A DNA stretch of 64,000 nucleotides from Dichetophora obliterata (Eukaryota > Arthropoda > Insecta > Diptera > Sciomyzidae): the NCBI GenBank assembly GCA_963920525.1, contig OY986439.1, positions 34,169,819 to 34,233,818 of the forward strand, written 5' to 3'. Position numbers and translations under genes: made by a program. Shown piece by piece: positions 1 through 11,885 of this stretch; within the stretch, counting starts at the first letter, position 1; the number at the start of each line of letters is the position of its first letter. The notes beneath the pieces were generated by a model that was given only the letters and a program-made list of their open reading frames with translations, did no database searches and had not been told where the DNA came from.

Positions 1-1135
1 ACTGTTTTATTTGCGTACATAAATTCAAGCTATTTGAAAAAACAAACAAAATATTGAGTTTACTTTCTCTTTACTACAAATTTCATGTAACTTCTTGAAA
101 TAAAACTATTGATCAGATTGTGTTATTACAAAAAGTTTAAAAAATGTAAACGAAAAACAGTTTCAGCACGTTTCAATACTTCTTGAGATTTCTTGATAGA
201 ACACTCAATTTTTAAGGACAATGTAAAAGAGACAAAAAATCCGTTTAAAAATTATAAAAAAATAACTGCATTTCTTTGATTCTTGTGAGACAGTTGTCCA
301 GAATTTTTGTTTGAAAAATCTACTAAAGGTCTGTTTCCTGCTCTCAAGTAGAGCAATTTTGTCACATAATTTAAAAAATAAAAATATTGCGTGTATACAG
401 AAGTAAAACTTCTTAAAATTAGGAATAAGAGAGATTTTTTGTGAAAAAATACATTTAAAAATATGTATAAAAATAATCTGTTTTTTTTTAATATTTACCC
501 TGTCATTGGTTGGTGATTAAATTAGTAATACTGATTTAAATGGTTTGTGATAGCTAAAATATAAGATACATGTCCGTGATTTGCTATTTTCGACATGGAA
601 AAATTGCATCTTTTTTAGGGGATCTATTTTAAAGGTGTACCCATACAAAAACACGATCGGGTTATAAAAAGAAATCTCTATTATAGTTTATATCAAAAAG
701 TTTATTATAGTTCATATCAAAAAACACATGACCCCTACGGAAGTAAAATGTATGAGCTGCTCCTAGTAGTTTTACTACCTCAATATTTTTTCTAAATACA
801 CACAAACTTTATCTCTCACACTTCTGGGGGTTTCCATAAAAAAACACAAAAAATAGAAAAAAATGTCTATTATAGTTCTGATCCTTTAATTTATAGCTGA
901 TCCTTTAAATTTTCCACCCTTAATTTTTTTTTTTAAAATTTATCCACTCTATTCGCCATCCATTTGGGCGTCGTCATATAAAAAAACACAAAAAATATAT
1001 AATACCGTTGCTCGTGTACACAAAAACGTGACGAGACTCGAAATAATTTCGTGACGAGACTCTAAAAATTTTATCGTAAATATCAAATCGTCCCTTAGAA
1101 GCTTTATTTAAAATATTGAAAAGTAATCAAATAGA
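1..1135 (-). repeat. Dispersed AT-rich repeat, copy A (cut by the window edge)
   Basis: Read on the minus strand, this stretch follows 22990-24200 in the same order. Shared landmarks are two gagtctcgtcacg boxes (about 1025-1065), then tgtgtacacgagcaa, then gaactataatagaca, then a distal block with caccaaccaatga (about 505-520). No protein-coding frame of credible length is present. The family is unknown to me. It is probably a non-autonomous element, because two inverted copies about 22 kb apart share more than 1 kb. Confidence 0.8.
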
Positions 1136-1759
1136 CATTTTATTTTTTCTAAATGACTTGGAAGTGAATCCAGCTCATAGTGCCAGTTTACACCAGCTTC
1201 ACTCAATCGACTCACCGAATGTCAAACCAAAGTAAGTCGCAAAATTTTAAAAATTTGAATACTCTTGCCTCACTTAATTCAATGAACTGCATATACAGAA
1301 AATAATACCCTTACCCCATGGATAAAAATAATTTTTTTCTATTTAGTGCCATTCATTTAGAAATAATTTTTGGGGAAAGGTTAAATTAAAAGTTAAATAT
1401 ATGATATAAAAATATATGTTTCGGGAAAACTGTGATTTAGAAGCACTGGCAACACTCGCTAAATAGCCATAAGCATTATTTTTAATAGGTCGCGAGTCAC
1501 AAAAAAATAATAAACTTTCATGTAGAGTTTCTATATCCGGTACATACTGCATCCATCTGTGGATCCTTTCAGTTAATAAGAAATGTTTTCCTTCCGGTTC
1601 GTGAGCAGAAAGTAGCTTCAGCTCGCGAACCCACCTGCGGATATTAAAAAAATTACGATATTTTCTTGCTTTTAACTTATTCTTAACTGCAGTAACACGG
1701 GCCTTAAAGCTGGGGTTTTCCTATGACCTTCAAATTGTTTTTTGTGAAGCAAAATTTAT
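1136..1759. other. Non-coding, nothing recognised
   Basis: AT-rich sequence with only short, compositionally biased open frames. I see no repeat partner elsewhere in the window. Confidence 0.5.
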
Positions 1760-1829
1760 CAAAAACACCAGTTAAAAAATAAAACTAAATAGCAATAAAA
1801 ATTATTTAAGTAAAAAAAAATTGTTAAAT

Positions 1830-1928
1830 TAACACGTTTTAAAAACGAACTAAAAAGTATAAAATAATTTCTCCTAGAGTGAGGCTTTTAGTTCTTCTAA
1901 AAATGTGGGGCGCATGCTATAGAGAATA
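1830..1928. repeat. Left inverted arm (inner, well-conserved part)
   Basis: Pairs with 3990-4089 in inverted orientation with few mismatches over about 98 bp. Weaker similarity continues outward to about 1765. Confidence 0.85.
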
Positions 1929-2477
1929 GTAAAAAGTGTTATTAAAAACTAGTATAAAAGCCTGTCCTACGAACATGTCTTCCGCACACTTCCTTTTTGG
2001 AGCCATTTGTCTAAAGCACTTTTTTCTCTTTTTGAGGCTTGATTTTTTTATTCACTTTTATGTAAAATACAAATATACCACTTTAAATAACGTTTTACCT
2101 ATGGAAGCAGTGTTGAAAATAAGTTCAAGTGTAAAAGTGCAACAAGTCGAGTTTGGTAACAATCATATCCATACCCAACTTTACAAACTGGCCTTGCTGA
2201 CCTCATATACGTAGCAACTGAGGTGTCGTTTTGCGGATGATACAATTATATTTTTTGGTACAATCAACTCAAATCGACTCAAAAGAATTTCATTAAAGTC
2301 GTCATAACTTTTTTACAAAAGGATGAAAAAAGGGGTAGTTGATTAAAAACGTACTATTGTAAAAACCCAATATTGTCACTGATAAGTATCGAATATATTT
2401 TCTGTGCATACTTTCAGGCTGACTATTTTTAAGAACAGTGTGTCTTGTAAAATTACTTTACTGTCAAAAAATAATTA

Positions 2478-3758
2478 TTGGGGGTTGGAATTAGTTTTAA
2501 AGGTTTTCTAAGAGATGGCGTAACTATCAATAGATCGCATCGGGCACACCTGTGACTATATTCATTTCAAAGCACATTGTCTAAGCTTCATTTTTCAGTA
2601 TGTGTCATTCCACTGAAGTGTAAACAACATATATTTTATTTCTCTGTGAACATGTCGACTTTCGTTCCAACAAAACGCAATTTGCGGGAAGGTTTACTTT
2701 TGTGCTTCCATTTGAAGTAAAAAGCGGTTGAAGCACAACGCACGCTTACTGAGGCTTACGGGGACTATGCTCCATCGATTTCTACTTGTGAGTACTGGTT
2801 CCGTCGGTTTAAAAGTGGTGATTTTGATACGGAAGACAAAGAGCGTCCGGGCCAGCCGAAAAAGTTTGAAGATGAGGAATTGGAGGCTTTGCTCGATGAA
2901 GACCCGTGTCAAACCCTTCAAGAATTGTCAGAATCATTGGGAATCGACTTATCAACGGTCGGCAAACGCTTGAAGGCCATGGGAATGATTCAAAAGCAAG
3001 GAAATTGGGTGCCGTACCAGTTGAAGCCGAGAGACGTTGAACGGCGATTTTGCATGTGCGAACAACTGCTTCAACGGCATAAAAGGAAGAGTTTTTTGCA
3101 TCGTATTGTCACTAAAAGTGGATCCATTACGATAATCCTAAGCGAAAAAAATCGTGGGGACCACCCGGCCATGCATCAACATCGAGGGCCAAGCCGAATA
3201 TTCATGGCGCCAAGCTTATGCTGTGTATTTGGTGGGATCAGAAGGGTGTCGTGTACTATGAGCTGCTAAAACCTAACGAAACCATCACTGGGGAACGCTA
3301 CCAACAACAATTGATGCAATTGAGCCGAGCATTAAAGGTTAAACGGCCGGAATATGCCAAAAGACACGGCAAAGTGGTTTTTCAACATGGCAACGCACGG
3401 CCACATGTTGCAAGAACCGTCAAGGAAACGTTGGAGGCGCTGAATTGGGATGTGCTACCCCACCCGCCTTATAGCCCAGACATAGCCCCTTCCGACTACC
3501 ACCTATTCAGATCGATGACGCATGGCTTGGCTGAGCAGCGCTTCACTTCTTACGAGGATACCAAAAAATGGGTCGATTCGTGGATTGCCTCAAAAGACGA
3601 ATCGTTCTTCCGGCGCGGAATCCATATGCTGCCAGAAAGATGGGAAAATGTTGTAGCTAACGATGGACAATACTTTGAATAATATACATTGTACCGTTGT
3701 TTCTAAATGAATGCTCAAAAACCGAAAAAAAACCTTTAAAATTAATTCCAACCCCCAA
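2478..3758 (+). mobile_element. mariner element (DD34D, 1,281 bp), full length but dead
   Basis: Terminal inverted repeats of about 30 bp begin ttgggggttggaattagttt on the left, matched with one change on the right at 3729-3758. Both ends abut a TA dinucleotide (2476-2477 and 3759-3760), the target duplication of the Tc1/mariner superfamily. The length is typical of mariner. It sits inside the long-inverted-repeat element, so it inserted after that element did. Confidence 0.93.
2652..3682 (+). pseudogene. mariner transposase, inactivated
   Basis: A mariner transposase would cut and paste the element using its TIRs, with a DDD catalytic triad in a DD34D layout. From ATG 2652 the frame gives the expected N-terminal region but meets TAA at codon 23 (2718-2720). 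It then reads through the helix-turn-helix region (ERPGQPKKFEDEELEALL) up to about 3110. There a small net deletion removes the codon of the first catalytic Asp and shifts the frame. The remainder is open from 3218 to 3682. The second catalytic Asp is replaced by Gly (QHGNARPH, codon 3389-3391), while the third (SDYH, codon 3494-3496) is kept. With a nonsense codon, a frameshift and two lost catalytic residues it cannot be active. The high identity to living mariners still suggests moderate age. Confidence 0.93.
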
Positions 3759-3989
3759 TACAATTAGAGAAATACTGTCCGGGGAGCAGCATGCTTGCCT
3801 TTTATGTATTAAAATGTGCATACTTTCAGGCTGAACAGTTTGAGAGATATTTAACTTGCCTTTTATATATTAAGATTGTAGTACGTTGGTGAACAAATGA
3901 TTTCTTAACCCAGGTCCCTTGAATGTCAGGATGGAAGTCCTTACATGGATGGTCAATTCAAGTTTGCTAAGGTTAGTGATGGAGGATTA

Positions 3990-4089
3990 ATATTCTCTAT
4001 AGCATGCGCCCCACATTTTTGGGAGAACTAAAAGCCTCACTCTAGGAGAAATTATTTTATACTTTTTAGTTCGTTTAAAAAACGTGTTA
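3990..4089. repeat. Right inverted arm, truncated by the Helitron
   Basis: Reverse complement of 1830-1928. It stops at A4089, where the Helitron begins, and continues at T9816. Confidence 0.85.
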
Positions 4090-4220
4090 TCTATATATAT
4101 AAAAATGGTGTAAAAAATGTATAGTAATTCATCAATTGAGAACGGCTGGGCCGAATTGGCTCAAATTTTTTTTCAGTTGTTCGTAATTGCCAGGAGAAGG
4201 TTTTTACGAAAGAAAATTTT

Positions 4221-4640
4221 GGGAAAATCCTCCGGAAATGTCGGAAAATTGGAAAAATTGACAATTGAGTTTTTGTATGGAATTTTGTGTGTAATTGTTC
4301 CTAAATGGCTTTCCAAATGAAAAAATAGAAAGTTATTGGTGTAAAACATGGAAAATTGCGGAAAATGCGAAATGCGGAAAATTGGAAAATCTCTCTGGAA
4401 AAGTCGGCAAATTGGAAAAATCGAAAATTAATTTTTTTTATGAAATTTTGTGTGAAATTATTCCTTAATGGCTTTCCAAATGAAAATATAGAAAGTTCTT
4501 AGTGTAAAGCACGGAAACTTGCAGTAAATGCGAAGTGCGGAAATTTGGGAAAGTCGAAAATTGATTTTTTGTATGAAATTTTGTGTGCAATTATTCTTTA
4601 ATGCCTTTACAAATGAAAAAATAGAAACTTCTCAGTGTAA
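4221..4640 (+). repeat. 162-bp tandem repeat in the Helitron 5' non-coding region
   Basis: About 2.6 copies start near 4221, 4384 and 4547. Each holds a ggaaaat...gtcgg block, then atttgtgtgnaattnttcctnaatg-like text and an aaatagaaagtt block. The copies are diverged by point changes. Function is unknown; it could carry promoter elements for the downstream gene. Confidence 0.85.
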
Positions 4641-5083
4641 CGAAACGTCTTAAAAAACAACCGTTGTAATACATCTCATTGGCTTTAATGCCAAAATCCG
4701 ATAGATTGACTTAGACTGTGCTCAATTTGACAGGTGTAATTTTCGCATTGTCATTTTCTACACTAAAGGTGCTATTTTTCTTGACGCAATTTATTCGAGT
4801 TTTGTGTATTATTTAACTGATTCCGGATTATCGTAAATCACGCATTATATCCATATACGGTAAAAGCATTACAATCAATTGAAATTCCGTGCAATATTTA
4901 TCAAAACATTCATTCTTAAAGAACATAAGTTTGTGCTGAAAAAGTGAGTTTATCTAATTGGATTGCGAGCATTCATACAGAAACATTTATTCCGTAAGTT
5001 TGTTTCTTCAAACATAATTCTTTTGAATTGGATTAGTGAAAAACGACTTTATTATTTTTAAGTGAGAGTTATTTGCTTCACTA

Positions 5084-8000
5084 ATGCCTCCTATTAGACG
5101 ATCAAACCTTGGACGACGTACACGTCGTGCAATTATTAGTCAGAATGTCCGTGACAATCAAACAGAAGAGGAACGTACACAAGAAAATGAATGGAGACGA
5201 GCCCATATTGCACAGCTTCGCGCTGCACAATCACCACCTCAAATTCGACAAAACAATACTAGAAGAAGAGCAGTCGAAAATGTTGACTTGAATCGGGCTG
5301 CTTTTGGATACGATTCTGCAATCGCCTACAAAGACCTTCGCTGCGTTGATATCGGTTCATTGTCTGTCGTTTGCCAGCATTGCAATGCATTGAAGTTTCA
5401 ATCGGAAACCCCCGGCTTATGCTGCGCTGGTGGCAAGGTGAAATTGCCTGTTTTGCCTCCTCCGCCAGAGCCATTGTATTCGCTTCTCTATGGAAATACA
5501 ATTCAATCAAAACATTTCTTAGCGAATACACAAAAATATAATGGATGCTTTCAAATGACGTCATTTGGAGCCGAAGTTGTTGATCAACCCGGCTATAATC
5601 CGAGTTATAAGGTAATGGCGTCTCATTATTATCAAAATCATCAATTCTTCTCATTCCTTTCGTAATTGATTCCAAATATTCAGATTCAAGGTCAAATTCA
5701 TCATCGAGCGGGCGCTTTGTTACCACCACCAAACGAAGATCATAAGTTTCTTCAGATCTATTTCGTTGGTGATTCGGCAATTGAACTACATCAGCGTTGT
5801 GCAATTTTTACTGCAACTAAACGTGAAATTATTGAACAATTGCAAAATCTTCTGCATGAGCATAATGAGTTGGTTAGATTGTTCAAAACCGCATTGGAGA
5901 CAATGCATTCTGACGACCACAAAATTATTATCAGAGCAGACCAAAGACCCTCTGGAGGCCATGCAAGGCAATTCAATGCTCCCACTATCAATGAAGTCGC
6001 AGTTGTGATTGTTGGAGAGAATGTGGAATCACGCGATATTGTTCTCAAGCGTCGAGATGGTGGACAATTGCAGCGCGTGTACGAGACTCATCGGTCATAC
6101 GATGCTCTTCAATACCCTTTGATGTTCTGCGGTGGAGAGGATGGCTATCACTTCAATATAAAAATGGTCAATCCAACGACAGGTCCGTTCACAAGTCATT
6201 AATTCTTTCTTATTCCACAACTTAGTTACAATTCATATTTCAGGAGAAGAAATGAATAAGAAGGTCAGCTCCATGAATTTTTATGCGTTCCGATTTATGA
6301 TTCGGGAAGAAATGGACAATCATCTGTTGCGAAATGGCCGGTTGTTTCAACAGTTCTCCGTCGACATGTACGTCAAGGTCGAAACAGAGCGTCTCAATTT
6401 CCTTCGTTATAATCAGTCAAAGTTACGATCAGACGAGTATATTCACTTGCGTGACGCCATCTCTACTGAAGGAGATGCGACCAACATCGGTAGTTTGACC
6501 ATTCTCCCAGCTACTTATGTTGGAAGCCCGCGCCATATGCATGAGTACGCTCAAGACGCGATGACGTACGTGCGGAATTACGGTCGACCGGATTTATTCA
6601 TAACGTTTACCTGCAATCCCAAATGGCCTGAAATTACGAATCTGTTGCTGACAGGACAAACATCCAGCGACCGACACGACCTCATTGCACGAGTATTCAA
6701 GCAAAAGCTCAGAGTCCTCATGGATTTCATCGTTAAGCAAAAGGTTTTTGGCGTAGTTCGTTGTTGGATGTACTCAGTCGAATGGCAGAAGCGTGGATTA
6801 CCACATGCACACATTCTGCTTTGGATGTTCGACAAGATCCGACCAGATCATATTGATTCGATAATTTCTGCCGAAATACCAGACCCGGAAACTGATCCAG
6901 AGCTTCATTCCGTTGTGACAACGAATATGATCCATGGTCCATGCGGAGTCCACAACTCAGCCTCACCGTGCATGGAAAACGGAAAATGCACAAAGCGTTT
7001 TCCCCGTCCCTTGGTAGCTGACACAATCAGTGGAATGGACGGATATCCGTTGTATCGACGTCGTTCTCCAAGTGACAATGGCAGATCAATCGTGATGAAG
7101 GTGAAAGGAAACGATGTCGTCGTCGATAACCGATGGATCGTTCCATATTGTCCGCTTTTGTCTAAAACATTCTCAACGCACTGCAATGTTGAGTACTGCA
7201 ACTCCATCAAATCCATAAAATACGTTTGCAAATATGTGAACAAAGGGAGCGACATGGCGGTCTTTGGTATTGCCGATCCAAATGCAAACGACGAGGTGAC
7301 GAAATTCCAACTTGGACGTTACGTGAGTTGCAACGAGGCAATTTGGCGGCTGTTTTCATTTCCGATACACGAACGTCACCCGACTGTCGTACATTTGGCA
7401 GTTCACTTGGAGAACGGCCAGCGTGTCTACTTTACAGAAGCAAATGCAGCGCTAAGAGCAGAACGACCACCAGCGACAACATTGACAAGTTTCTTTTCGA
7501 CATGCCAAAGCGATCAATTCGCAAGGACTTTACTATATTCAGAAATGCCACGCTATTATACATGGAACGCTGCATCGAAGAAATTCCAACTCCGCAAAAA
7601 AGGTGATACTGTTGCTGGCTTCGCTGATGTCTATTCGACTGATGCCCTCGGACGAATATACACAGTTCATCCACGACAAGACGAATGCTTCTATCTTCGC
7701 TTGCTTTTAGTGAACATTAGAGGCCCCACATCCTTCGATTCCCTTTGTACTGTAGATGGTGTGCTGTGCGCCACTTTTCGGGAGGCTTGCCAACGTTTGA
7801 ATTTGCTCGAAAACGATTCACATTGGGACTTAACGCTCGCCGATGCAATTGTTTCTGCGCCAGCGAATCAAATTCGTACATTGTTTGCGATCATCATAGC
7901 CACATGTCATCCATCGAACCTAACCGCATTGTTTCACAAATACAAGGACGATATGGCTGACGACATTTTGCACAGAGTTCGCACGGCAACTTTGAATTTC

Positions 8001-9575
8001 GATCTTGAAATTAACGAAGAGATACGCAACGAAGTTTTAGTTCTGGTCGAAGACATGTGCTTGCTCATGTGCGGCAGTCTGCTGTCGACATTAGGATTGC
8101 CAGCGCCCAATCGTTCGATCCACAATGCATTCAATTCAGAATTGCAACGGGAGCAAGCCTATGATCGAAATGAGCTGGCCGAAAGAGTCCGAACAAATGT
8201 GGCACTTTTGAATCCCGAGCAGAAGAACGTGTACGATTCGCTGATGAAGGTTGTTGACGATGAAACGGGAGGCATTTACTTTCTCGATGCTCCCGGTGGG
8301 ACAGGCAAGACATTCGTCATTTCGTTAATTCTGGCAACAATTCGGTCAAGATCACAAATTGCGTTGGCTGTTGCATCTTCTGGAGTTGCTGCTACATTGC
8401 TGGAAGGCGGTCGAACTGCACATTCCGCTTTGAAGCTGCCGATGAATCTTCTCACAGTTGACAAGCCAACGTGCACAATAACCAAGAATTCGGCGACAGG
8501 CAAATTGATGAGAGAATGCAAAATCATCATTTGGGATGAATGCACGATGGCGCATAAACGAGCTTTGGAGGCAGTTGACCGAACAATGAAGGATTTACGA
8601 GGTGATTTAAGACGATTTGGTGGAGCTTTGATATTGCTCTCCGGAGATTTTCGCCAAACACTTCCCGTCATACCGAAATCTTCTGCTGCCGATGAACTAA
8701 ACGCGTGCTTGAAATCGTCGTATTTGTGGCGACATGTCCAGAAGTTGCAATTGACCACAAACATGAGAGTCGCGTTGCAGAACGACCCATCGGCTGCTGA
8801 ATTTTCGAGACAACTGCTGGAGGTTGGCAACGGCCAAATTCCTGTTGATGTATCGACTGGATTGATATCGTTCCCTGAAAATTTTTGTGAATTCACATCG
8901 TCTAAGGAGGAACTCATCAGCAAAGTGTTCCCCGGCATTGCACAAAATTACAAAAATCTCGATTGGATTGGTGAACGGGCAATACTAGCAGCAAAGAATA
9001 AGGACGTCGATAGCTTAAACTTAATTATTCAAAGTCAAATCCCAGGACAACTGCATACCTACAAATCTGTTGATTGTGTGACTGACGAAAATGAAGCGAC
9101 TAACTACCCGACGGAATTTTTGAACTCGCTTGATGTACCAGGAACTCCACCACATAATTTACAGCTGAAGGTGGGATCGGCCATAATCATGTTGCGGAAT
9201 CTCAATCTTCCAAAATTGTGCAACGGCACGCGGTTGTCCGTCAAAAAGCTAATGAACAATGTGATTCAGGCGACAATCATCAAGGGCAAATTCAAAGGAG
9301 AGGAAGTCCTTATCCCACGAATTCCCATTATTCCGACTGACCTTCCATTTCAATTCAAGCGGATTCAGTTCCCCGTTCGATTGGCATTTACGATGACAAT
9401 TAATAAATCACAAGGCCAATCACTAGAAGTCTGTGGGATTAATCTCGAATTTCCCTGTTTTTCGCACGGTCAGCTGTACGTTGCATGTTCGCGTGTTGGG
9501 AAACCGTCTTCGTTATTTGTTTTTGCGCCGGAAAAGAAATCAAAAAACATTGTTCATCAAATCGCTCTCTACTGA
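5084..9575 (+). CDS. Helitron Rep-helicase (RepHel), three exons, uninterrupted
   Basis: Proposed structure: exons 5084-5611, 5684-6182 and 6244-9575, giving 1,452 residues. The protein nicks and joins single-stranded DNA during rolling-circle transposition and unwinds it. The N-terminal part is basic, then a Cys-rich segment (CQHC...CC, about residues 100-126). The Rep domain shows the HUH metal-binding motif (LPHAHILLW, nt about 6795-6821) and the two-tyrosine motif (KYVCKYVNKG, about 7217-7246). The C-terminal third is a PIF1-type SF1 helicase: Walker A (APGGTGKTF, about 8288), Walker B (IIIWDE, about 8523), then LSGDFRQTLPVI, TTNMR, INKSQGQS and YVACSRVGKP. No stop or frameshift occurs in the exons. 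ATG 5084 is chosen because it opens the frame of the conserved N-terminus. Both introns are small (72 and 61 bp) with GT-AG ends, and without them the conserved domains would be in different frames. The exon model is inferred, not transcript-based. Confidence 0.93.
5612..5683 (+). other. RepHel intron 1 (72 bp)
   Basis: The donor gtaatg follows tataag, and the acceptor is aaatattcag. Splicing is in phase 0 and removes the in-frame stop at 5663-5665, joining NPSYK to IQGQIHHRAG, a conserved Helitron Rep segment. Confidence 0.85.
6183..6243 (+). other. RepHel intron 2 (61 bp)
   Basis: The donor gtccgt follows acgacag, and the acceptor is catatttcag. Splicing in phase 1 joins NPTTG to EEMNKKVSS and removes the stop at 6200-6202. 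The donor is not a strong consensus. Confidence 0.78.
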
Positions 9576-9786
9576 TTCCATTCAAATAAATCACATTGAA
9601 AATTAAAATATTTGTGTTGTTTTATTACTCTAGAGTTTGTCCGAAGGCTTAAAATTGGGGCGAGGCGAAGTGCGCCGGGTCCGCTATTTGGTATATCGGT
9701 TCAGTGCACATATCATTCTTCTTCGAAATATCCATCCCCCACGACTTTACAGCGAAACCAGACTTTCAGTGAAAATAACATTTGAA

Positions 9787-9815
9787 GGCAAAACAACGTT
9801 TGCCGGGTCAGCTAG
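9787..9815 (+). other. Helitron 3' terminal hairpin and CTAG end
   Basis: ggcaaa (9787-9792) pairs with tttgcc (9799-9804) across a 6-nt loop. It is followed 11 nt later by the CTAG end at 9815. In Helitrons this hairpin marks the end of rolling-circle copying. Confidence 0.9.
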
Positions 9816-9985
9816 TATTAAAAAATTATTTTACTTCAATAATTATTTGCAGATTTTTATTTTTTGTCACTAACTTTAAAAATTCAAATTTTCAAAAACT
9901 CACCACTAAAGGTGACAAAAAAAAAAACCGAAATAGTTCTATAAATATTAAAAATTAAAAAAAAATAAAAAAAAAATCGATTATC

Positions 9986-10290
9986 ATGGTTGAGACTCGA
10001 ACTCACAACCTCACCACTATTAAGCAAGCGCCTTGTGCTCTGAGCTACATAACTCACAAAGAATAGCAATGAATGGAACTACTTTGTTATAAAATAAATA
10101 AAAAATTTTATTTAAACTACTTTTGTTATAATTTTTTCTCACCCTCAGTGGTGAATTTTTTAAAAAATATTTTTTTTTTGGTAAAAATAACAACAAAAAA
10201 TCCATACACATTTTTGAGCCTCGAGCGCACTACCTTCTGCTTACAAATCAATTACTTTACGCTGTGAGCTACATAACTCACAGCAAAACT
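9986..10290 (-). repeat. Two tRNA-like (SINE-type) modules in tandem, about 225 bp apart
   Basis: On the minus strand, 9986-10055 reads gtagctcagagcacaaggcg (A-box-like), and 30-40 nt later gagttcgagtctc (B-box-like). The module at 10213-10285 reads gtagctcacagcg, then gcgctcgaggctc. Both are preceded by gttatgtagctc. Related sequence (ctcacc...ggtga) recurs around each. Known SINEs carry such internal RNA polymerase III promoter boxes. Neither module folds as an obvious functional tRNA, so I call them degenerate SINE heads. Confidence 0.55.
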
Positions 10291-11885
10291 TTTTCTAAAT
10301 GAGGTAATAAATTCACTTCAGTTGTGAGTTTTTAAATTTAAAAATGTTAATGAGCTTTTCAGTATTTTTGTCTGATTTCTAATATCTACATATGTATGTA
10401 TGTATCAAATAATTTCGCACTTTATCCAAACAAATAAACGTACAGACAAGAACATAAGTGATTATTTTGTTGCCATCCAGTTCTGAGCTACAGTTTAAGT
10501 TCCAAAACTCTAGCTCATTGGGATATTGGCTAAAAATGAATTCCAAGATTTGTACGGGACAGTCATGAAGTGAAGCTAATAAAAACGTAATAAGATAAAC
10601 ATCATACTGGTTTTCCTCAACCCTTCAGGTGTCATTTAAATCGTCTAGTGTGTTACACTCTTAATCTAAGAGGTACTTGAGGATTATAGTATCAAAATAG
10701 CTCAATAGAGCTCAAAAATTATATATTCAAGATTCCGCCTTGCGCATGTCCGCTCTCTTTGTGAGCACGTGTATGTGACGTCAGAAGTGCAAGAGAAAAG
10801 AGAGTCAAACTGACTGAAAAAAACGTAGTAAAAAATTTTTAATAGCGGTTATCGAATTTAAAATATCCTAAACTTTTTATAAAATCTTGGTTTTTTAAAA
10901 GAAATAATTTTAAATCAAAAAACAACGCTTGCACAGAAAAATTTTTAATATTTTTCATTACTATCTTTGATAAAAATTTTATATCCTATTGGGGTGTTAA
11001 CTTCCGTGTTATTCCGTGGGGTGTTAACTTCGATTTATTTTGAGAGCAGTTTGACTGTTTCTTTGTGTGTATTTCGTTTGTTCCCCAATTAGCCAATCAG
11101 ATTCATTTGCTTAGTTTCGTTTGTTGTTTATGTGATTTTTTGTTTGAATGTATTTTCACTTATGACGTAGACCAGCGCAGTAGATTGCCATTTCTGCGCA
11201 CTTAAGGCGTGATCTTCTTTATATTGTTCTTGAATAGAGCTGATCGCTAGTATCACCATCAGAGTGCATTTAAATGACTTTTCGAATGTCTAGTTAATTT
11301 AACTACGAGCTACGAATTTGGCTTCTGTATTAAAATTAATGCGCGAATGAATGTGCCAATCGCTGTGGAAACGAATGCCATAAAGTAAGAGTGCTCGCAA
11401 TTACAAACGCCTACGAAACAAAAATTCTCAATGAAGGAAGACATAAGATACATTCGCCAAAAGCAGCAAAAATTCATGCTGCCTCCGCATCGATTCGCAA
11501 ACGTGACAAACTGTGCTTTGTAGCAACCGTTGTTTACGAACTTCAGTCGTATGAATGCATTAATTTTTGCAGAAAATACAAATGGTCTCACTCAAATCTG
11601 TGATCACCATTCAAAAAAACTAACCATCAGCTATTTTTGAAAAAATATTCTGTCAAAATAAAAACAAATTATTTTATTGTAGTTTTGTGTGATGCCGAAT
11701 TTACTTTATACTCCTTTTTTCTATTAACAAGTATATTCAAAGTTTTCGTAAGTAATTACCCTGCAAACATTTTCAATCGCCACAGAGCAGCCAGTGAATC
11801 GATTGGAAGATGAGTCAATCGCCGGCGAGCTTTTTTGAAAGTCATCCGGGTATCGCTGGCTATAAGCAGCTGAGGCCATAAAAAA
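10291..11885. other. Non-coding, little recognised
   Basis: AT-rich. It has a short tatg-type microsatellite near 10388-10403 and a duplicated ggggtgttaacttc (about 10990 and 11018). The overlapping open frames on both strands at 11310-11603 show no coding signature. Confidence 0.5.

Larger units (their letters stand above)
4090..9815 (+). mobile_element. Helitron, 5,726 bp, apparently complete
   Basis: The 5' end is TC followed by tatatatataaaaatgg (4090 on). The 3' end is gggtcagctag with terminal CTAG at 9812-9815. A 6-bp stem hairpin lies 11 nt before the end. Insertion is between A4089 and T9816 without duplication, as Helitrons do. The long inverted repeat it entered rejoins exactly when the element is removed, which fixes both borders. 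It carries a full-length Rep-helicase gene, so it may be autonomous. The 5' 990 bp are non-coding and include a tandem repeat. Confidence 0.95.
1760..9870. mobile_element. Long-inverted-repeat element carrying a mariner and a Helitron
   Basis: The arm at about 1765-1928 is the reverse complement of 3990-4089, and the match resumes after the Helitron at 9816 to about 9865. It includes the stretches tctcctagagtgaggctttt and gtggggcgcatgctatagag. The right arm is therefore interrupted by the Helitron. Without the two insertions the element would be about 1.1 kb, the size of a non-autonomous foldback-type element. It has no coding capacity of its own. The outer ends and target duplication are not sharp, so the limits are approximate and the superfamily is unassigned. 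Confidence 0.65.

Noticed and set aside
5259..8945. Many minus-strand frames of 60-220 codons
   Set aside because: They are shadows of the Helitron gene, which is open and conserved on the plus strand.
11310..11603. Overlapping frames on both strands
   Set aside because: Neither shows similarity, repeats or codon pattern; coexistence on both strands points to chance.
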